64,000 nucleotides of DNA from NCBI RefSeq assembly GCF_022712275.1, contig NZ_JALAGU010000016.1:35407-99406 (forward strand). Direction: 5' to 3'. Below, in pieces: positions 24,235-33,641 of the stretch (within the stretch, counting starts at the first letter, position 1; each line of letters opens with the position of its first letter). The notes beneath the pieces are model-generated. The model had not been told where the DNA came from. It saw only the letters and a list, made by a program, of their open reading frames with translations, and made no database searches. The translations under genes were made by a program, and so were the position numbers. Origin of the DNA: Corynebacterium sp. (lineage in GTDB: Bacteria; Actinomycetota; Actinomycetes; Mycobacteriales; Mycobacteriaceae).

Positions 24235-27200
24235 TCAGCGCACGACCAGCCCCTTCGGGGTGAACCGGGCACCCGCCTCGGTCCACGCCCGGGTCGCCGT
24301 ACCCAGCGCCATGACCTCGGTGCCGTTGATCTTCTCCACGGTCACCGGGGACAGGCGTCCGGCCGAGATGAGAGCCGTCAACCCCGTCACCACGGCCTGC
24401 ACATCCGCCGGATCAGCGGCGACGGCAGCACTGCCGGCACCTCCACCACCGGCACCATCACCCTCACCAGGTGTCGGTCGGGAGAACAGCAGCACACTGC
24501 GTCCTCCCCGGGTGAGATGGGCGAGCAGGCGGCCGTCCTGTACCACGACCAACGCTCCGGCGCCACGGGTCGGTCGCCCGGCACCACCGGGAGAGTCACC
24601 ACCTGCCCCGTAGACCTCCGGCCACGGCACCGCCGCGCCGAAGGGGTTCGCCGGGTCCGAGGCGGCCAGCACAACCGGAACGCCCGGGTCAGTGACCGCG
24701 TCCTCCTCGATCTCGCGGAGCCGGTCGATGACCTCCCGTGATGCGAACTGCGCACCACCGAGACCGTCGACGACATACCCGCGCAGTACCGTGCCGTTGT
24801 CCTCCCAGGCGGTGAGCATCCGGTACGCCGCAGCAAAGCCTCCCTCGGTGTGCTCCGCCATCACGGAGCCCCTGGTCACCACCGCGTACCGGTCGAGCCA
24901 GGCTTCGCCACGGGCGATCGCGCGGTCGGCCGCTGCACCACCGGGCGCGGGCACCAGGGACCAACGTCCCGGTACCCCGGCATGGGCGTTCATCGCCGCC
25001 CGGCGCGAACGGACCTCCTCCGACCTCACGGTCTGGGCGAAGGTGGTGCGACCCATGCGCAGCCGCGCGGTGGAACCCCGACCGCGTCCGCGCCGCGGCG
25101 CCTTGTGCGCGCCCTTCGATACTGCCCCACCCCGGTGACCAGCCACGTCAGTGATCCCGGTACCGGCCAGCCGGGCCCGGACCGCAGCGAAGGAATCGGG
25201 CATGAGGACGCCCGCGTCGAAGAGCTCACGGATCGCGGCGTCCACCGCATCATGCGACGGACTGCCGGGAGAGTCCTCGGCCTCCCCGAGCGCACGCCCG
25301 ATCTCCGCGGCGAGGAAGGCCCCTCCCCCTGCGACCCGGTCACGGATCAGCTGCGCGACCGGCCCGAGCGGCACATCGGATCCCTCGGTCGCAGCGACCA
25401 GCAGCGGCGCCAGGTCCGCGGGCAGCAGCATGACCAGCGGATCCGTCGGCGACGCCGCCCCGGCACCGACGACCACGACCTCACCTGAGGTCATGAGATC
25501 GTCGAGGTCCGCAGGCGCATACCCGGGAATCCTCGCAGGCAGCACCACGGTCTCCCAGGCACTCGCCGGCAGCGCGACACCCGCCAACTGCTCGATGACG
25601 CTAGCCAGGTCCTCGCGTTCCCCCTCGCCCAACCCGTGCCAGGACTGCAGGAAGGACGCATAGGTCTGCCGGCTCACCGGTTCGAGTGCACCACGGGCCT
25701 TCGCCAGGGTCGCGGCGCGCAGCCTGCGCAGGACGCCGGTGTCGACGTACCGTTCCCCGTCTGTCCCGCTGACGGACACGGTATCCAGCCGTCGGCCACT
25801 CACCCAGCGCTTCGCCAGAGCGTCCGCGGTCGCCTCACCGAGTCCGAACTCGGTGGCGACCTCGGCTGCGGTGAATGGCCCGTGCGTTCTCGCCCACCGC
25901 AGCAGGAGCTGGTCGACGGCATCGGGGACCGTCTCCAGCGGTGCCCCCACTCCCGGGGGCACCGGGATACCGAGCCCGTCGCGGAGCAGCGGGGCGTCCT
26001 CGACGACGGCCCAGCGCAGCACGCCACCGACCTTCACCCCGCAGATCCGGCGCGGGATCATCGCCCGGACCTCGTCGCACACCGCGTCCACCCCGCCAGG
26101 CACCGCAGGATCGACCCGCCGGGCGACCTCGTCGACGGCCAGGGGCCCGAGGGCACGCAGCATGTCCACGACCTGCTCGGCCGAGCGGGCCTGCCGCCCG
26201 GACGCGAGCCACTGCAGCCCCGCGACAATCTCGGCGACCACTGCCTCATCAAGTTCCAGGCCCTCGCCACGGGCACCCAGTACCGCGGCGAGCAACGCCG
26301 GGTCGACTGACAGGGCGGCAGCGCGTTCGGCGGAGTCCCCCTCGTAGAGGAAGGCACCGGTGTAGCTGAACAGCAGGGATTCGGCGAACGCGGACGGCGT
26401 GTCCGTGGTGATCTCGGCGACGCGCACCCGCCGCGACCCGACCGCGCCGACGATCTTCTCGAGTGCCGGCAGGTCGTAGACATCGCGCAGGCACTCGCGC
26501 ATCGTCTCGACCATCACCGGGAACTCCGGGTGCGGCCGGGCCACATCCAGCAGCTGGGAGGCCCGCTGGCGCTGCTGCCACAACGGCTGACGTTTGCCGG
26601 GGTTGCGCCGCGGCAGCAGCAGGGCACGGGCGGCACACTCACGGAACCGCCCGGCGAACAGGGCCGAGGAGCCCACCGCGTCCGTTACCTCTGCGACCAC
26701 AGGAGAGGCATCGTCAGCACCGCCGGTCAACAGCTCCATCCCGGGCGGCTCCTCGGTGTACGGCAGGCGCAGCACGATACCGTCGTCCCCTGCCACCGCC
26801 ATGGCGTCGATGCCGGACCGTCGCGCGAGTGCGGCACCGATCGCCAGCGCCCACGGCGCATTCACCGACCGGCCCCAGGGAGTGTGGATGACGACGCGCC
26901 AGTCCCCGACCTCGTCATGGAAACGTTCGATGAGCAGTGTCTTCTCATCCGGTATGACCTGTGTCGCCTCCCGCTGCCCGGAGTAGAACATGTCGAGGTT
27001 GGCCCGGGTGTTCTCGTCGAGGAAGGACGCCGCCCGCAGGTCACCGTCGCCACCGGTCCCCCACGACCGACGCGATGCCCCGATCACCGGCGCGAGTTCC
27101 GCCGGCCGGCCTTCGGCGTCCCCCACCCAGAACGGCAGGCGTCCGGTGTGCCCGGCCGCCGGGGTGACGATGACCTGGTCACGGGTGATCTCACTGATCC

Positions 27201-29136
27201 GCCAGGAAGACGCGCCGAGCGTGAACACGTCCCCGACCCGGGACTCGTAGACCATCTCCTCGTCGAGTTCACCGACGCGGCGTCCTCCGGCGTTCTCCCC
27301 GTCGGCGGGCAGGTACACGCCGAACAGTCCCCGGTCCGGGATCGTCCCGCCACTGGTCACGGCGACACGCCTGGTCCCGGGGCGGGCGACAAGCGTGCCC
27401 GCGGTGGCGTCGTAGACCACGCGGGGACGCAGCTCCGCGAAGTCGGTCGAGGGGTACCGGCCACTGACCAGCTCGATGACACCGTCGAAGGCCTCCCGCG
27501 GCAGGGCAGCGTAAGGGTGGGCGCGGCGCACGGTGCGGAACCACTCCTCCACGTCCACCGGGTCGCCACCGGTCGACTCGGCCTGTGCCGCCCGGGCGAC
27601 GGTCTGCTGGGCGAGCACGTCGAGGGCGTTGGTGACCACATGCAGCGGCTCCAGGTCACCGGCGAGCATGCGGTCGACGATGACGGTCGCGGCCTCGGCG
27701 TCCTGACGGTGCAGGGGGTAGACGGTGGCCCGGGAGACCGCGCCGACGGAGTGCCCGGCGCGTCCTGCCCGCTGCACCGCCGAAGACACGCTCGGTGGCG
27801 CCCCGACCTGCACGACATGGTCGACCAGACCCATGTCGATGCCGAGTTCCAGGGAGGAGGTCGCCACCACGCACCGCAGCGACCCCTCCTTGAGCGCCTG
27901 CTCGATGTCCGCGCGCTCGTCCTTGGACACCGACCCGTGGTGGGCCCGGGCGATGACCTGCGGAGCAGCGGCGACCGACCCGGACTGTGCCATGAGCTGG
28001 GCGGGGTCACGGCGGGTGGGCGCGGCCAGGGACTCCGGATCATGCTCCTCGGCCCAGAGTTCGTTGAGTGCGCCGGTAAGTCGTTCGGCGGTGCGTCGGG
28101 CATTGACGAAGACGAGGGTGGAGCGGTTGGCCATGACCTGCTCGTAGATCGCCCGCTGCACGTGCGGCCACACGGACTTCTGCTGTGGCAGGGCAGATTC
28201 ACGGTCCACGCCGGACGCGACGCGGCGTCCTGATCCGGCGTCGGTGATCCCACCGACTCCCTCCCCGATGAGGCCGGGGCCGACGAGGGCGTCGTCAACG
28301 GGGATGTCGGGGTCAGACGTGCCCGCTGCGTCCGCGGCGTCCTCGGGAACCAGCGGCTCAACCTCCGGTGGTTCGCGGAAGTCCGGCACCACCGAGCGGA
28401 CCTTCACGTCCCACAGCTTGTGTGCCGGCGGGTTGACCACCGTCACCGGCCGGTCACCGCCGAGGAAGGACGCCACGGTGTCCACCGGATTCACCGTCGC
28501 CGACAGGCCGATACGCTGCACGGATCCCCCGTGGTCTGCGACCAACGCATCCAGACGTTCCAGACTCAACGCCAGGTGCGCGCCCCGTTTCGTACCGGCG
28601 ACAGCGTGGACCTCGTCGACGATGACGGTGTCCACGTCCACGAGCGTGCCGGCAGCCTTCGAGGTGAGCATGAGATACAGCGACTCGGGCGTGGTGATGA
28701 GCACGTCCGGTGGGGTACGCAGCAGTTTCGCCCGCTCGGACTGCGGGGTGTCTCCGCTGCGCACCCCGACGGTGACCGGGGAGATGTCGGTGCCGGTGGC
28801 CGCGGCGGTACGGGCGATCCCGGCCAGCGGGACGCGCAGGTTGCGCTCCACATCCACACCGAGGGCCTTGAGCGGGGAGATGTAGAGGACGCGGGTCCCC
28901 TCGCGTGCAGTCTCCCCCGCCCCGTCCTGCATGAGCCCGGCGGAGGTCAGCCGCGCCAGTGCCCAGAGGAAAGCGGCGAGCGTCTTACCGGAACCGGTCG
29001 GGGCGACGACGAGGGCGTGCTCACCACGACTCACCGCGTCCCACGCCTGCGACTGCACGACCGTCGGCTCCACGAAGACCTCGCGGAACCAGGACGCCAC
29101 GGGCGCGAAGAAGCGGTCGAGGGGGTCAGCAGTCAT
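24235..29136 (-). CDS. lhr: Lhr-type ATP-dependent DNA helicase
   Basis: This 1633-residue superfamily 2 helicase is of the large mycobacterial/E. coli Lhr type and acts in DNA repair. Motif I is VVAPTGSGKTLAAFLWAL, motif II VDEVHAV, motif III LSATVNP and motif VI VQRAGRAGHSVG; the WH domain and the long C-terminal Lhr-HTH region follow. ATG 29136 is chosen; GTG 29142 is in frame. GC-rich, unbroken and full length. In mycobacteria lhr and nei2 are neighbours and linked to repair of DNA damage; here haem, photolyase and MarR genes lie between them. Confidence 0.93.
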   Translation of the reverse strand: MTADPLDRFFAPVASWFREVFVEPTVVQSQAWDAVSRGEHALVVAPTGSGKTLAAFLWALARLTSAGLMQDGAGETAREGTRVLYISPLKALGVDVERNLRVPLAGIARTAAATGTDISPVTVGVRSGDTPQSERAKLLRTPPDVLITTPESLYLMLTSKAAGTLVDVDTVIVDEVHAVAGTKRGAHLALSLERLDALVADHGGSVQRIGLSATVNPVDTVASFLGGDRPVTVVNPPAHKLWDVKVRSVVPDFREPPEVEPLVPEDAADAAGTSDPDIPVDDALVGPGLIGEGVGGITDAGSGRRVASGVDRESALPQQKSVWPHVQRAIYEQVMANRSTLVFVNARRTAERLTGALNELWAEEHDPESLAAPTRRDPAQLMAQSGSVAAAPQVIARAHHGSVSKDERADIEQALKEGSLRCVVATSSLELGIDMGLVDHVVQVGAPPSVSSAVQRAGRAGHSVGAVSRATVYPLHRQDAEAATVIVDRMLAGDLEPLHVVTNALDVLAQQTVARAAQAESTGGDPVDVEEWFRTVRRAHPYAALPREAFDGVIELVSGRYPSTDFAELRPRVVYDATAGTLVARPGTRRVAVTSGGTIPDRGLFGVYLPADGENAGGRRVGELDEEMVYESRVGDVFTLGASSWRISEITRDQVIVTPAAGHTGRLPFWVGDAEGRPAELAPVIGASRRSWGTGGDGDLRAASFLDENTRANLDMFYSGQREATQVIPDEKTLLIERFHDEVGDWRVVIHTPWGRSVNAPWALAIGAALARRSGIDAMAVAGDDGIVLRLPYTEEPPGMELLTGGADDASPVVAEVTDAVGSSALFAGRFRECAARALLLPRRNPGKRQPLWQQRQRASQLLDVARPHPEFPVMVETMRECLRDVYDLPALEKIVGAVGSRRVRVAEITTDTPSAFAESLLFSYTGAFLYEGDSAERAAALSVDPALLAAVLGARGEGLELDEAVVAEIVAGLQWLASGRQARSAEQVVDMLRALGPLAVDEVARRVDPAVPGGVDAVCDEVRAMIPRRICGVKVGGVLRWAVVEDAPLLRDGLGIPVPPGVGAPLETVPDAVDQLLLRWARTHGPFTAAEVATEFGLGEATADALAKRWVSGRRLDTVSVSGTDGERYVDTGVLRRLRAATLAKARGALEPVSRQTYASFLQSWHGLGEGEREDLASVIEQLAGVALPASAWETVVLPARIPGYAPADLDDLMTSGEVVVVGAGAASPTDPLVMLLPADLAPLLVAATEGSDVPLGPVAQLIRDRVAGGGAFLAAEIGRALGEAEDSPGSPSHDAVDAAIRELFDAGVLMPDSFAAVRARLAGTGITDVAGHRGGAVSKGAHKAPRRGRGRGSTARLRMGRTTFAQTVRSEEVRSRRAAMNAHAGVPGRWSLVPAPGGAAADRAIARGEAWLDRYAVVTRGSVMAEHTEGGFAAAYRMLTAWEDNGTVLRGYVVDGLGGAQFASREVIDRLREIEEDAVTDPGVPVVLAASDPANPFGAAVPWPEVYGAGGDSPGGAGRPTRGAGALVVVQDGRLLAHLTRGGRSVLLFSRPTPGEGDGAGGGGAGSAAVAADPADVQAVVTGLTALISAGRLSPVTVEKINGTEVMALGTATRAWTEAGARFTPKGLVVR

Positions 29137-29194
29137 GCCCACCAGTCAACCACGCGGACCGGACAGCTTCGTGCGCCTTAACGGCCGGGGACCG

Positions 29195-30493
29195 CTACCC
29201 GGTGACGCCGGTGAGCTCGTTCGGAGCCTCGGGCAGCTCCGCCGAGGCCAGGACCTCACCGTTGGACAGGTCCACGACGTGCAGTTCCTTCGTGTCAGGC
29301 TCACTGACGTAGGCGCGGTCGCCCAGGACGAACAGCGTCGGGCGGGCGTCCTGCCACTCGATCGGCTCCTCCCACTCGTCGATGACGTCCCAGGCCGCGG
29401 TCTCCTCGCCGGACTCCGGGTCGAGGACGTGCAGCTTACCGTCGGTGCCGAGCACCAGAGCCTCACCGGCCGGGCCGCGTCCCAGGGAACGGAAGCTGTA
29501 GGAGGTACCCAGGTCGACGACCTTCGTGCTGCCCGCCGCCGTGTCAGTCAGGGTGATCTTCGTGGGACGCTCGAGTTCGGCGTCCTCATCGGTCTTGTAG
29601 TCGCCGAGGACAACGGTGGACTCCTCTGACCCCGCCTGGTTTCCGGTGCGGGCGTACTTCTCGGTCGCCTGGATCTTGGTGAACTCGCCGTTCTTGTAGA
29701 CCAGCAGTCCGTCCTCGCAGCCGAAGGCCGCGGCCTCACCCTGCGCTGCGGCTTCCCCGTGGACGCCGGGGCACCCGGTGCTCCTGGCGGTCTCCTGACC
29801 GTCCGCGTCGACGGCAACGACGGTGTCGCGGTACTCCTCGGTCCCCTCGGTGTGCACCAGGGTGCCGTCGGACATCTCGATGGCGACACCGTGATGCGGC
29901 TCGGTCTCGGTGACGGTCGGTTCGGGGGCGTCACCCTCACCGGTCGTCTCGAGGAAGGCCGCGCTGTCGAAGACCTGGATCTTGCCGTCACCGTCGCTGA
30001 ACAGGATGGTCTTCCCGTCGTGGCGGACGACGTGACCGGGCTTGTCCACGCTGTAGACGACATCGGTGAACTCTGGGTCGGTGGCGTAACTGTGGGAGTG
30101 GTCGCCGTGGGGCTCGGTCCACACACCGGCGTCGAAGAGCTGGAACCCCTTGGAGGTGGAGACCAGGGCGTGGCGTCCGTCGCCGACCGGGTTGAGTCGG
30201 TTGAACCCCTCGATCTTCTCGTCGGCGATGACGTCCAGGGTGTTGGCATCCAGCGTCAGGATGCCACCGTCGTAGGTGGTGAGGATGCGGGGCTGCGCGG
30301 CCTCGACGACCTCGGGCTCGGCGGCGTGGTCGTGTTCTCCGGTGGCGGAGGCTGCGGCGGAGGTGCCGGCGGCGGTGCTGTCGCCGCTGTCACTGTCGCT
30401 GTCACCGCAGCTGGCGAGGAGAAGGGCGGTGGCGGCGAGCGCCGCAGGCACGGCCGCGACAGAGCGACGACGGGTACGGGTGGAACGGTTCAT
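29195..30493 (-). CDS. aztD: AztD-like zinc metallochaperone lipoprotein, second copy
   Basis: This exported 432-residue lipoprotein (LLLASCGDS lipobox) is expected to fold as a beta-propeller. It carries a His-rich N-terminus (GEHDHAAEP) and the repeated metal motifs HGDHSHSYATDPEF and ETEPHHGVAIEMSDG known from AztD, the periplasmic chaperone that hands zinc to the AztC binding protein. It is the last gene of aztB-aztD-aztC-aztD, 43 bp after aztC, with AAGGAG 8 nt before ATG 30493. It is clearly homologous to the product of 31496-32752, so the operon holds two paralogues. Confidence 0.85.
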   Translation of the reverse strand: MNRSTRTRRRSVAAVPAALAATALLLASCGDSDSDSGDSTAAGTSAAASATGEHDHAAEPEVVEAAQPRILTTYDGGILTLDANTLDVIADEKIEGFNRLNPVGDGRHALVSTSKGFQLFDAGVWTEPHGDHSHSYATDPEFTDVVYSVDKPGHVVRHDGKTILFSDGDGKIQVFDSAAFLETTGEGDAPEPTVTETEPHHGVAIEMSDGTLVHTEGTEEYRDTVVAVDADGQETARSTGCPGVHGEAAAQGEAAAFGCEDGLLVYKNGEFTKIQATEKYARTGNQAGSEESTVVLGDYKTDEDAELERPTKITLTDTAAGSTKVVDLGTSYSFRSLGRGPAGEALVLGTDGKLHVLDPESGEETAAWDVIDEWEEPIEWQDARPTLFVLGDRAYVSEPDTKELHVVDLSNGEVLASAELPEAPNELTGVTG

Positions 30494-30536
30494 GGGGGTA
30501 TCTCCTTGAAAAAGTCAGTGGATGAAGTGGGGATGT

Positions 30537-31499
30537 CTACCGCGGCATGAGCGCGTCGGCGATGCGCTCGGCGTTGGTGCGTTGCATGTCGATGTAGTTC
30601 CCGGCCTCACCGTCGGGCTCGGTGAGGGACTCCGAGAACAGCGCCACGACCTCGACATCCACGCCGGCCTCCTGAGCCAGGACCTCGGCGAGGCGTTGCG
30701 GCTGGGAGGAGTCGGCGAAGATCGCCGGGACGTGGTTGTCCCGGATGGTCGTGGACAGGTCCCGCAGGTCGGCGGCGGACGGGGAGGCCAGGGTGGTGCC
30801 GCCGGGGATGACCGCGCCGATGACCCGGTAGTTGAACCGGTCGGCGAGGTAGCCGAAGACGTGGTGGTTGGTCACGAGTTTCCGGTTGTCCTCCGGCACC
30901 GACCCGAGCAGTTCGGCGACCTCGGCGTCGAGCTGTTCCAGCTCACTGCGGTAGGACGCCGCAGCCTCCCGCACCCGGTCCGCCTCATCACCGTCGAGTT
31001 CGTCGGTGAGCTTCTCCTCGATGATCCCGGTGGCCTCCACCATCCGCGCCGGATCAGTCCAGAAATGCGGGTCCTTCGCTGCCTCGGCGCTGTCGGCACC
31101 GTTGTCGGCACTGTTGTCGGCACCGGCGGTGTAGTCGAGCGGGTCGACCAGCTCGCCGACCTCGAGGACCTCGACGCCCTCACCGCGGGCACTGTCGAGG
31201 ATGGAGCCGAGCCCCTCCTCCAGACCGAGTCCGTTGGCGACGACCAGGTCGGCGTTCTCCACCTCCCCGGCCTCCCTGGCGGAGATGCCGAAAGAGTGGG
31301 GGTCGGCGTTCGGTTTCATGAGCACCCGGACCTCGGCGGTGTCGCCGACCAGCCGGGTGACCACGTCACCGAGGATGTTGGTGGTGACGACGATGTCCGG
31401 TTTCCCGTCATCGCCGGTGCAGGCGACCGCGCCGGAGGCACCGAGCACCAGGGCCAGGACGGCGCCGGGTACGCGGAGGCTGAATGGTCGGCGCATCAT
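30537..31499 (-). CDS. aztC: Zinc-binding lipoprotein of an Azt/Znu-type ABC importer
   Basis: This cluster A-I metal-binding protein (320 aa) captures zinc outside the membrane. It has a lipobox (SGAVACTG), and DIVVTTNILGDVV is followed by the metal-ligand segments NADPHSFGIS, DPHFWTDPARM and TNHHVFGYL; the fourth ligand is expected near FADSSQ. It lacks the long His loop of ZnuA; a short acidic Asn/Asp insert precedes DPHFW. ATG 31499 overlaps the stop of the upstream aztD gene, GGGAGG lies just upstream, and ATG 31496 is equally possible. Confidence 0.9.
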   Translation of the reverse strand: MMRRPFSLRVPGAVLALVLGASGAVACTGDDGKPDIVVTTNILGDVVTRLVGDTAEVRVLMKPNADPHSFGISAREAGEVENADLVVANGLGLEEGLGSILDSARGEGVEVLEVGELVDPLDYTAGADNSADNGADSAEAAKDPHFWTDPARMVEATGIIEEKLTDELDGDEADRVREAAASYRSELEQLDAEVAELLGSVPEDNRKLVTNHHVFGYLADRFNYRVIGAVIPGGTTLASPSAADLRDLSTTIRDNHVPAIFADSSQPQRLAEVLAQEAGVDVEVVALFSESLTEPDGEAGNYIDMQRTNAERIADALMPR

Positions 31500-32752
31500 T
31501 TACCTCCCGTGACGGCCAGGGCACCGGGCGCTCCGCCGAGATCGAACTCGCGGGTCTCACGCAGTCCGTCGGCCACGTCGAGTTCGGTGACGGTGCCGGA
31601 CGCCGGGTCCGAGACGTAGCCGCGTTCGGTACCGAGCACCACAGAGGCACCCTCGGCCCCGCTCCGGCCGACCTCGACGAGTGAGGAGTCGGCGAGGATC
31701 CTCCCGGACTGCGGGTCGACCGTGTATCCGGTGCCGTCCTCGTCGAGGGCGAGCACCGAGCCGTCGTCCGGGGATACGGCGGCGGACGTCACGGGCGCAT
31801 CAGTGGGGGCGACGGTCCAGGTTCCGGTCTCCGGGTCGAGCAGTCCCAGTCCACCGCCCTCGAAGGGCACGCCGACCAGGTCGCGACCGGCGGCCAGGGA
31901 CCAGGCACGGCCGTCGGCGTCCTCCGGATAAGGAACCAGGGTCGAAGTGAGAGTATCCGGGTCGTCCTTCTCCGTGACCGTGAGGACACCGTCGGCGCAG
32001 GCGAACAGGACGGCGTCGCGGACAGTGGCCGCGCCGTGGATGTCGGTGCAGGCGGCGTCTCCGGCCAGGTCGGACTTCTCCCCCGCCTCATCGAAGACCG
32101 CCAGGGTGTCCGGGAGTTCAGCGCTGTCCTTCTCCGGGGCGATGGTGCTGACCACCTGATCCGCGAATGGCACGGCGACACCGTGGTGCGCTCCGGCGCT
32201 GAACTCGGTGACCGGCGCAAGAACGTCATCGTCCATGTCGGCGCGCGGGTAGACCTTCACGTCGCCGGTGGCGTCATCGAAGAAGGCGACGCGGGTGTCC
32301 GCGGACATGACGTGGCCGGGCTCTTCGGCGGGCACCTCGCCCACCGTGCCGGGCTCCGAGCGGTAGTAGTGGAAGTGGTCGCCGTGGTCGACGGTCCAGA
32401 CGCCGGAGTCGGTCACCGTGGTGGTGTCCTCCCCTGTGGTGAACAGGTAGCGGTTGTCGGATCCGTGCAGTTCTGCGGCGTCCTCGGTCTGGACCGTGTC
32501 ACCGGTGAGCAGGTCCACCAGGGTGAGTGTGCCGGAGTCCGCATCCGAGACGGCGAGCCGCAGCTGCGGTTCGGTGGCTTCCTCAGCGCCCTCGACATAG
32601 CCGTGCGGGGATGCCTCAGCAGTGTCCTGGCCTGCGTCCTGCCCGGTGCCGTCGTCCCCGGATCCACAGGCGGTGAGGCCGGTAGCGAGTCCGAGAACAA
32701 GTGTGGCGGTTGTGACGGCAACGAGCCGCGTGGTGGTGTCCGGTCGTCTCAT
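31496..32752 (-). CDS. aztD: AztD-like zinc metallochaperone lipoprotein, first copy
   Basis: This 418-residue lipoprotein (TGLTACGSG lipobox) is predicted to be a beta-propeller. It carries HGDHFHYYRSEPGTVGEV and SAGAHHGVAVPFADQV, the same zinc-ligand motifs as the paralogue at 29195-30493. It lies between aztB and aztC and overlaps both by ATGA junctions, so it is co-translated with the transporter. The sequence has diverged widely from the second copy, which argues against a very recent duplication. Confidence 0.85.
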   Translation of the reverse strand: MRRPDTTTRLVAVTTATLVLGLATGLTACGSGDDGTGQDAGQDTAEASPHGYVEGAEEATEPQLRLAVSDADSGTLTLVDLLTGDTVQTEDAAELHGSDNRYLFTTGEDTTTVTDSGVWTVDHGDHFHYYRSEPGTVGEVPAEEPGHVMSADTRVAFFDDATGDVKVYPRADMDDDVLAPVTEFSAGAHHGVAVPFADQVVSTIAPEKDSAELPDTLAVFDEAGEKSDLAGDAACTDIHGAATVRDAVLFACADGVLTVTEKDDPDTLTSTLVPYPEDADGRAWSLAAGRDLVGVPFEGGGLGLLDPETGTWTVAPTDAPVTSAAVSPDDGSVLALDEDGTGYTVDPQSGRILADSSLVEVGRSGAEGASVVLGTERGYVSDPASGTVTELDVADGLRETREFDLGGAPGALAVTGGK

Positions 32753-33612
32753 ATCTCCTCTTCATGAAAATGATTGTCATGTGCGTTAGCGGAATGAACT
32801 CTACACACCACCTCCCGGACCGCCAACACCACGAGGAAGGTCAAACCTCCGAGCAGCGTGATCGTCGCCCCCGCCGCCGTCTCCGCGTACCAGCTGACCA
32901 GCAGCCCGACATACACCTGGGTCACCCCCAGCACTGCGCCGAGCACCATCACCCGCCCGATCCCCCGGACCAGCAGCACCGCCGTCGCCGGCGGGCCGAT
33001 GAGCAGACCGAAGACCAGCAGCGTCCCGACGACCTGGAAGGACGCGACCGTCGCCAACGCCACGAGGATGAGCATTGCGACATGGGCGAATCCGGGGCGC
33101 AGTCCGAGGGTCTGCGACTTGCGTGGATCGAAGGTCAACGCCGTGAACGGCCGGTGCATCACCACGCAGACGACGAGTCCGACCAGCGCCGCAATGCCGA
33201 TAGTCAGCACATCAGTGGATCCGACCCCCAGCACGTCACCGAAGAGGAACGCCGTGAGATCGACCGCGAACGACCCGGAGTGCGACACGATCACCACACC
33301 CAGCGACAGCATGACGATGAACTGGAGACCGATACTGACGTCCCTCGACAGTCGCGTCGCACGACTCACGACCACCACCCCGAAAGACATGACCACCGCG
33401 CTGACAGCGGCGCCGAGCATGAGATTCGCCCCGAGCAGGGACGCCACCGCAACCCCCGGCAGCATGCCGTGACTCATGGCGTCACCGAAGAAGGCCAGGC
33501 CGCGCAGCACCACCCAGGTGCCGACGCAGGCGCAGAGCACCGCGGTGAAACTGCCGGCCAGCAGGGCCCGGAACACGAAGGAGACCTCGAAAGGGTCGGT
33601 CAGGATTTCCAT
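32749..33612 (-). CDS. aztB: Zinc ABC transporter permease with His-rich tail
   Basis: This ABC-3 family membrane permease (287 aa, about 8 helices) is of the ZnuB/AztB type. It has the typical start FRALLAGSFTAVLCACVGTWVVLRGLAFFGDAMSHGMLPGVA. The C-terminus HSANAHDNHFHEEEI is rich in His and could bind metal in the cytosol. It is the first gene of the leftward zinc operon and is separated by only 29 bp from the divergent ATPase gene aztA, with a Zur-like palindrome between. It overlaps the next gene by 4 bp. Confidence 0.92.
   Translation of the reverse strand: MEILTDPFEVSFVFRALLAGSFTAVLCACVGTWVVLRGLAFFGDAMSHGMLPGVAVASLLGANLMLGAAVSAVVMSFGVVVVSRATRLSRDVSIGLQFIVMLSLGVVIVSHSGSFAVDLTAFLFGDVLGVGSTDVLTIGIAALVGLVVCVVMHRPFTALTFDPRKSQTLGLRPGFAHVAMLILVALATVASFQVVGTLLVFGLLIGPPATAVLLVRGIGRVMVLGAVLGVTQVYVGLLVSWYAETAAGATITLLGGLTFLVVLAVREVVCRVHSANAHDNHFHEEEI
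32765..32781. promoter_or_regulatory. Possible second Zur-like site within the aztB 3' end
   Basis: ATGAAAATGATTGTCATGTG shares AATGATT-N-TCAT with the Zur-like palindrome at 33616-33632. It falls exactly in the codons for the His-rich AztB tail and 13 bp upstream of the first aztD start. It may be coincidence caused by His codons. Confidence 0.35.
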
Positions 33613-33615
33613 GTA

Positions 33616-33632
33616 GTAATGATTATCATTAC
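33616..33632. promoter_or_regulatory. Zur-type operator between aztB and aztA
   Basis: GTAATGAT-T-ATCATTAC is a perfect 17-bp palindrome resembling Zur boxes (and Fur-family boxes in general). It fills most of the 29-bp gap between the divergent zinc transporter genes and overlaps the aztA -10 box TACCAT (33630-33635), ideal for zinc-dependent repression of both transcripts. Confidence 0.8.
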
Positions 33633-33641
33633 CATCAAGAT

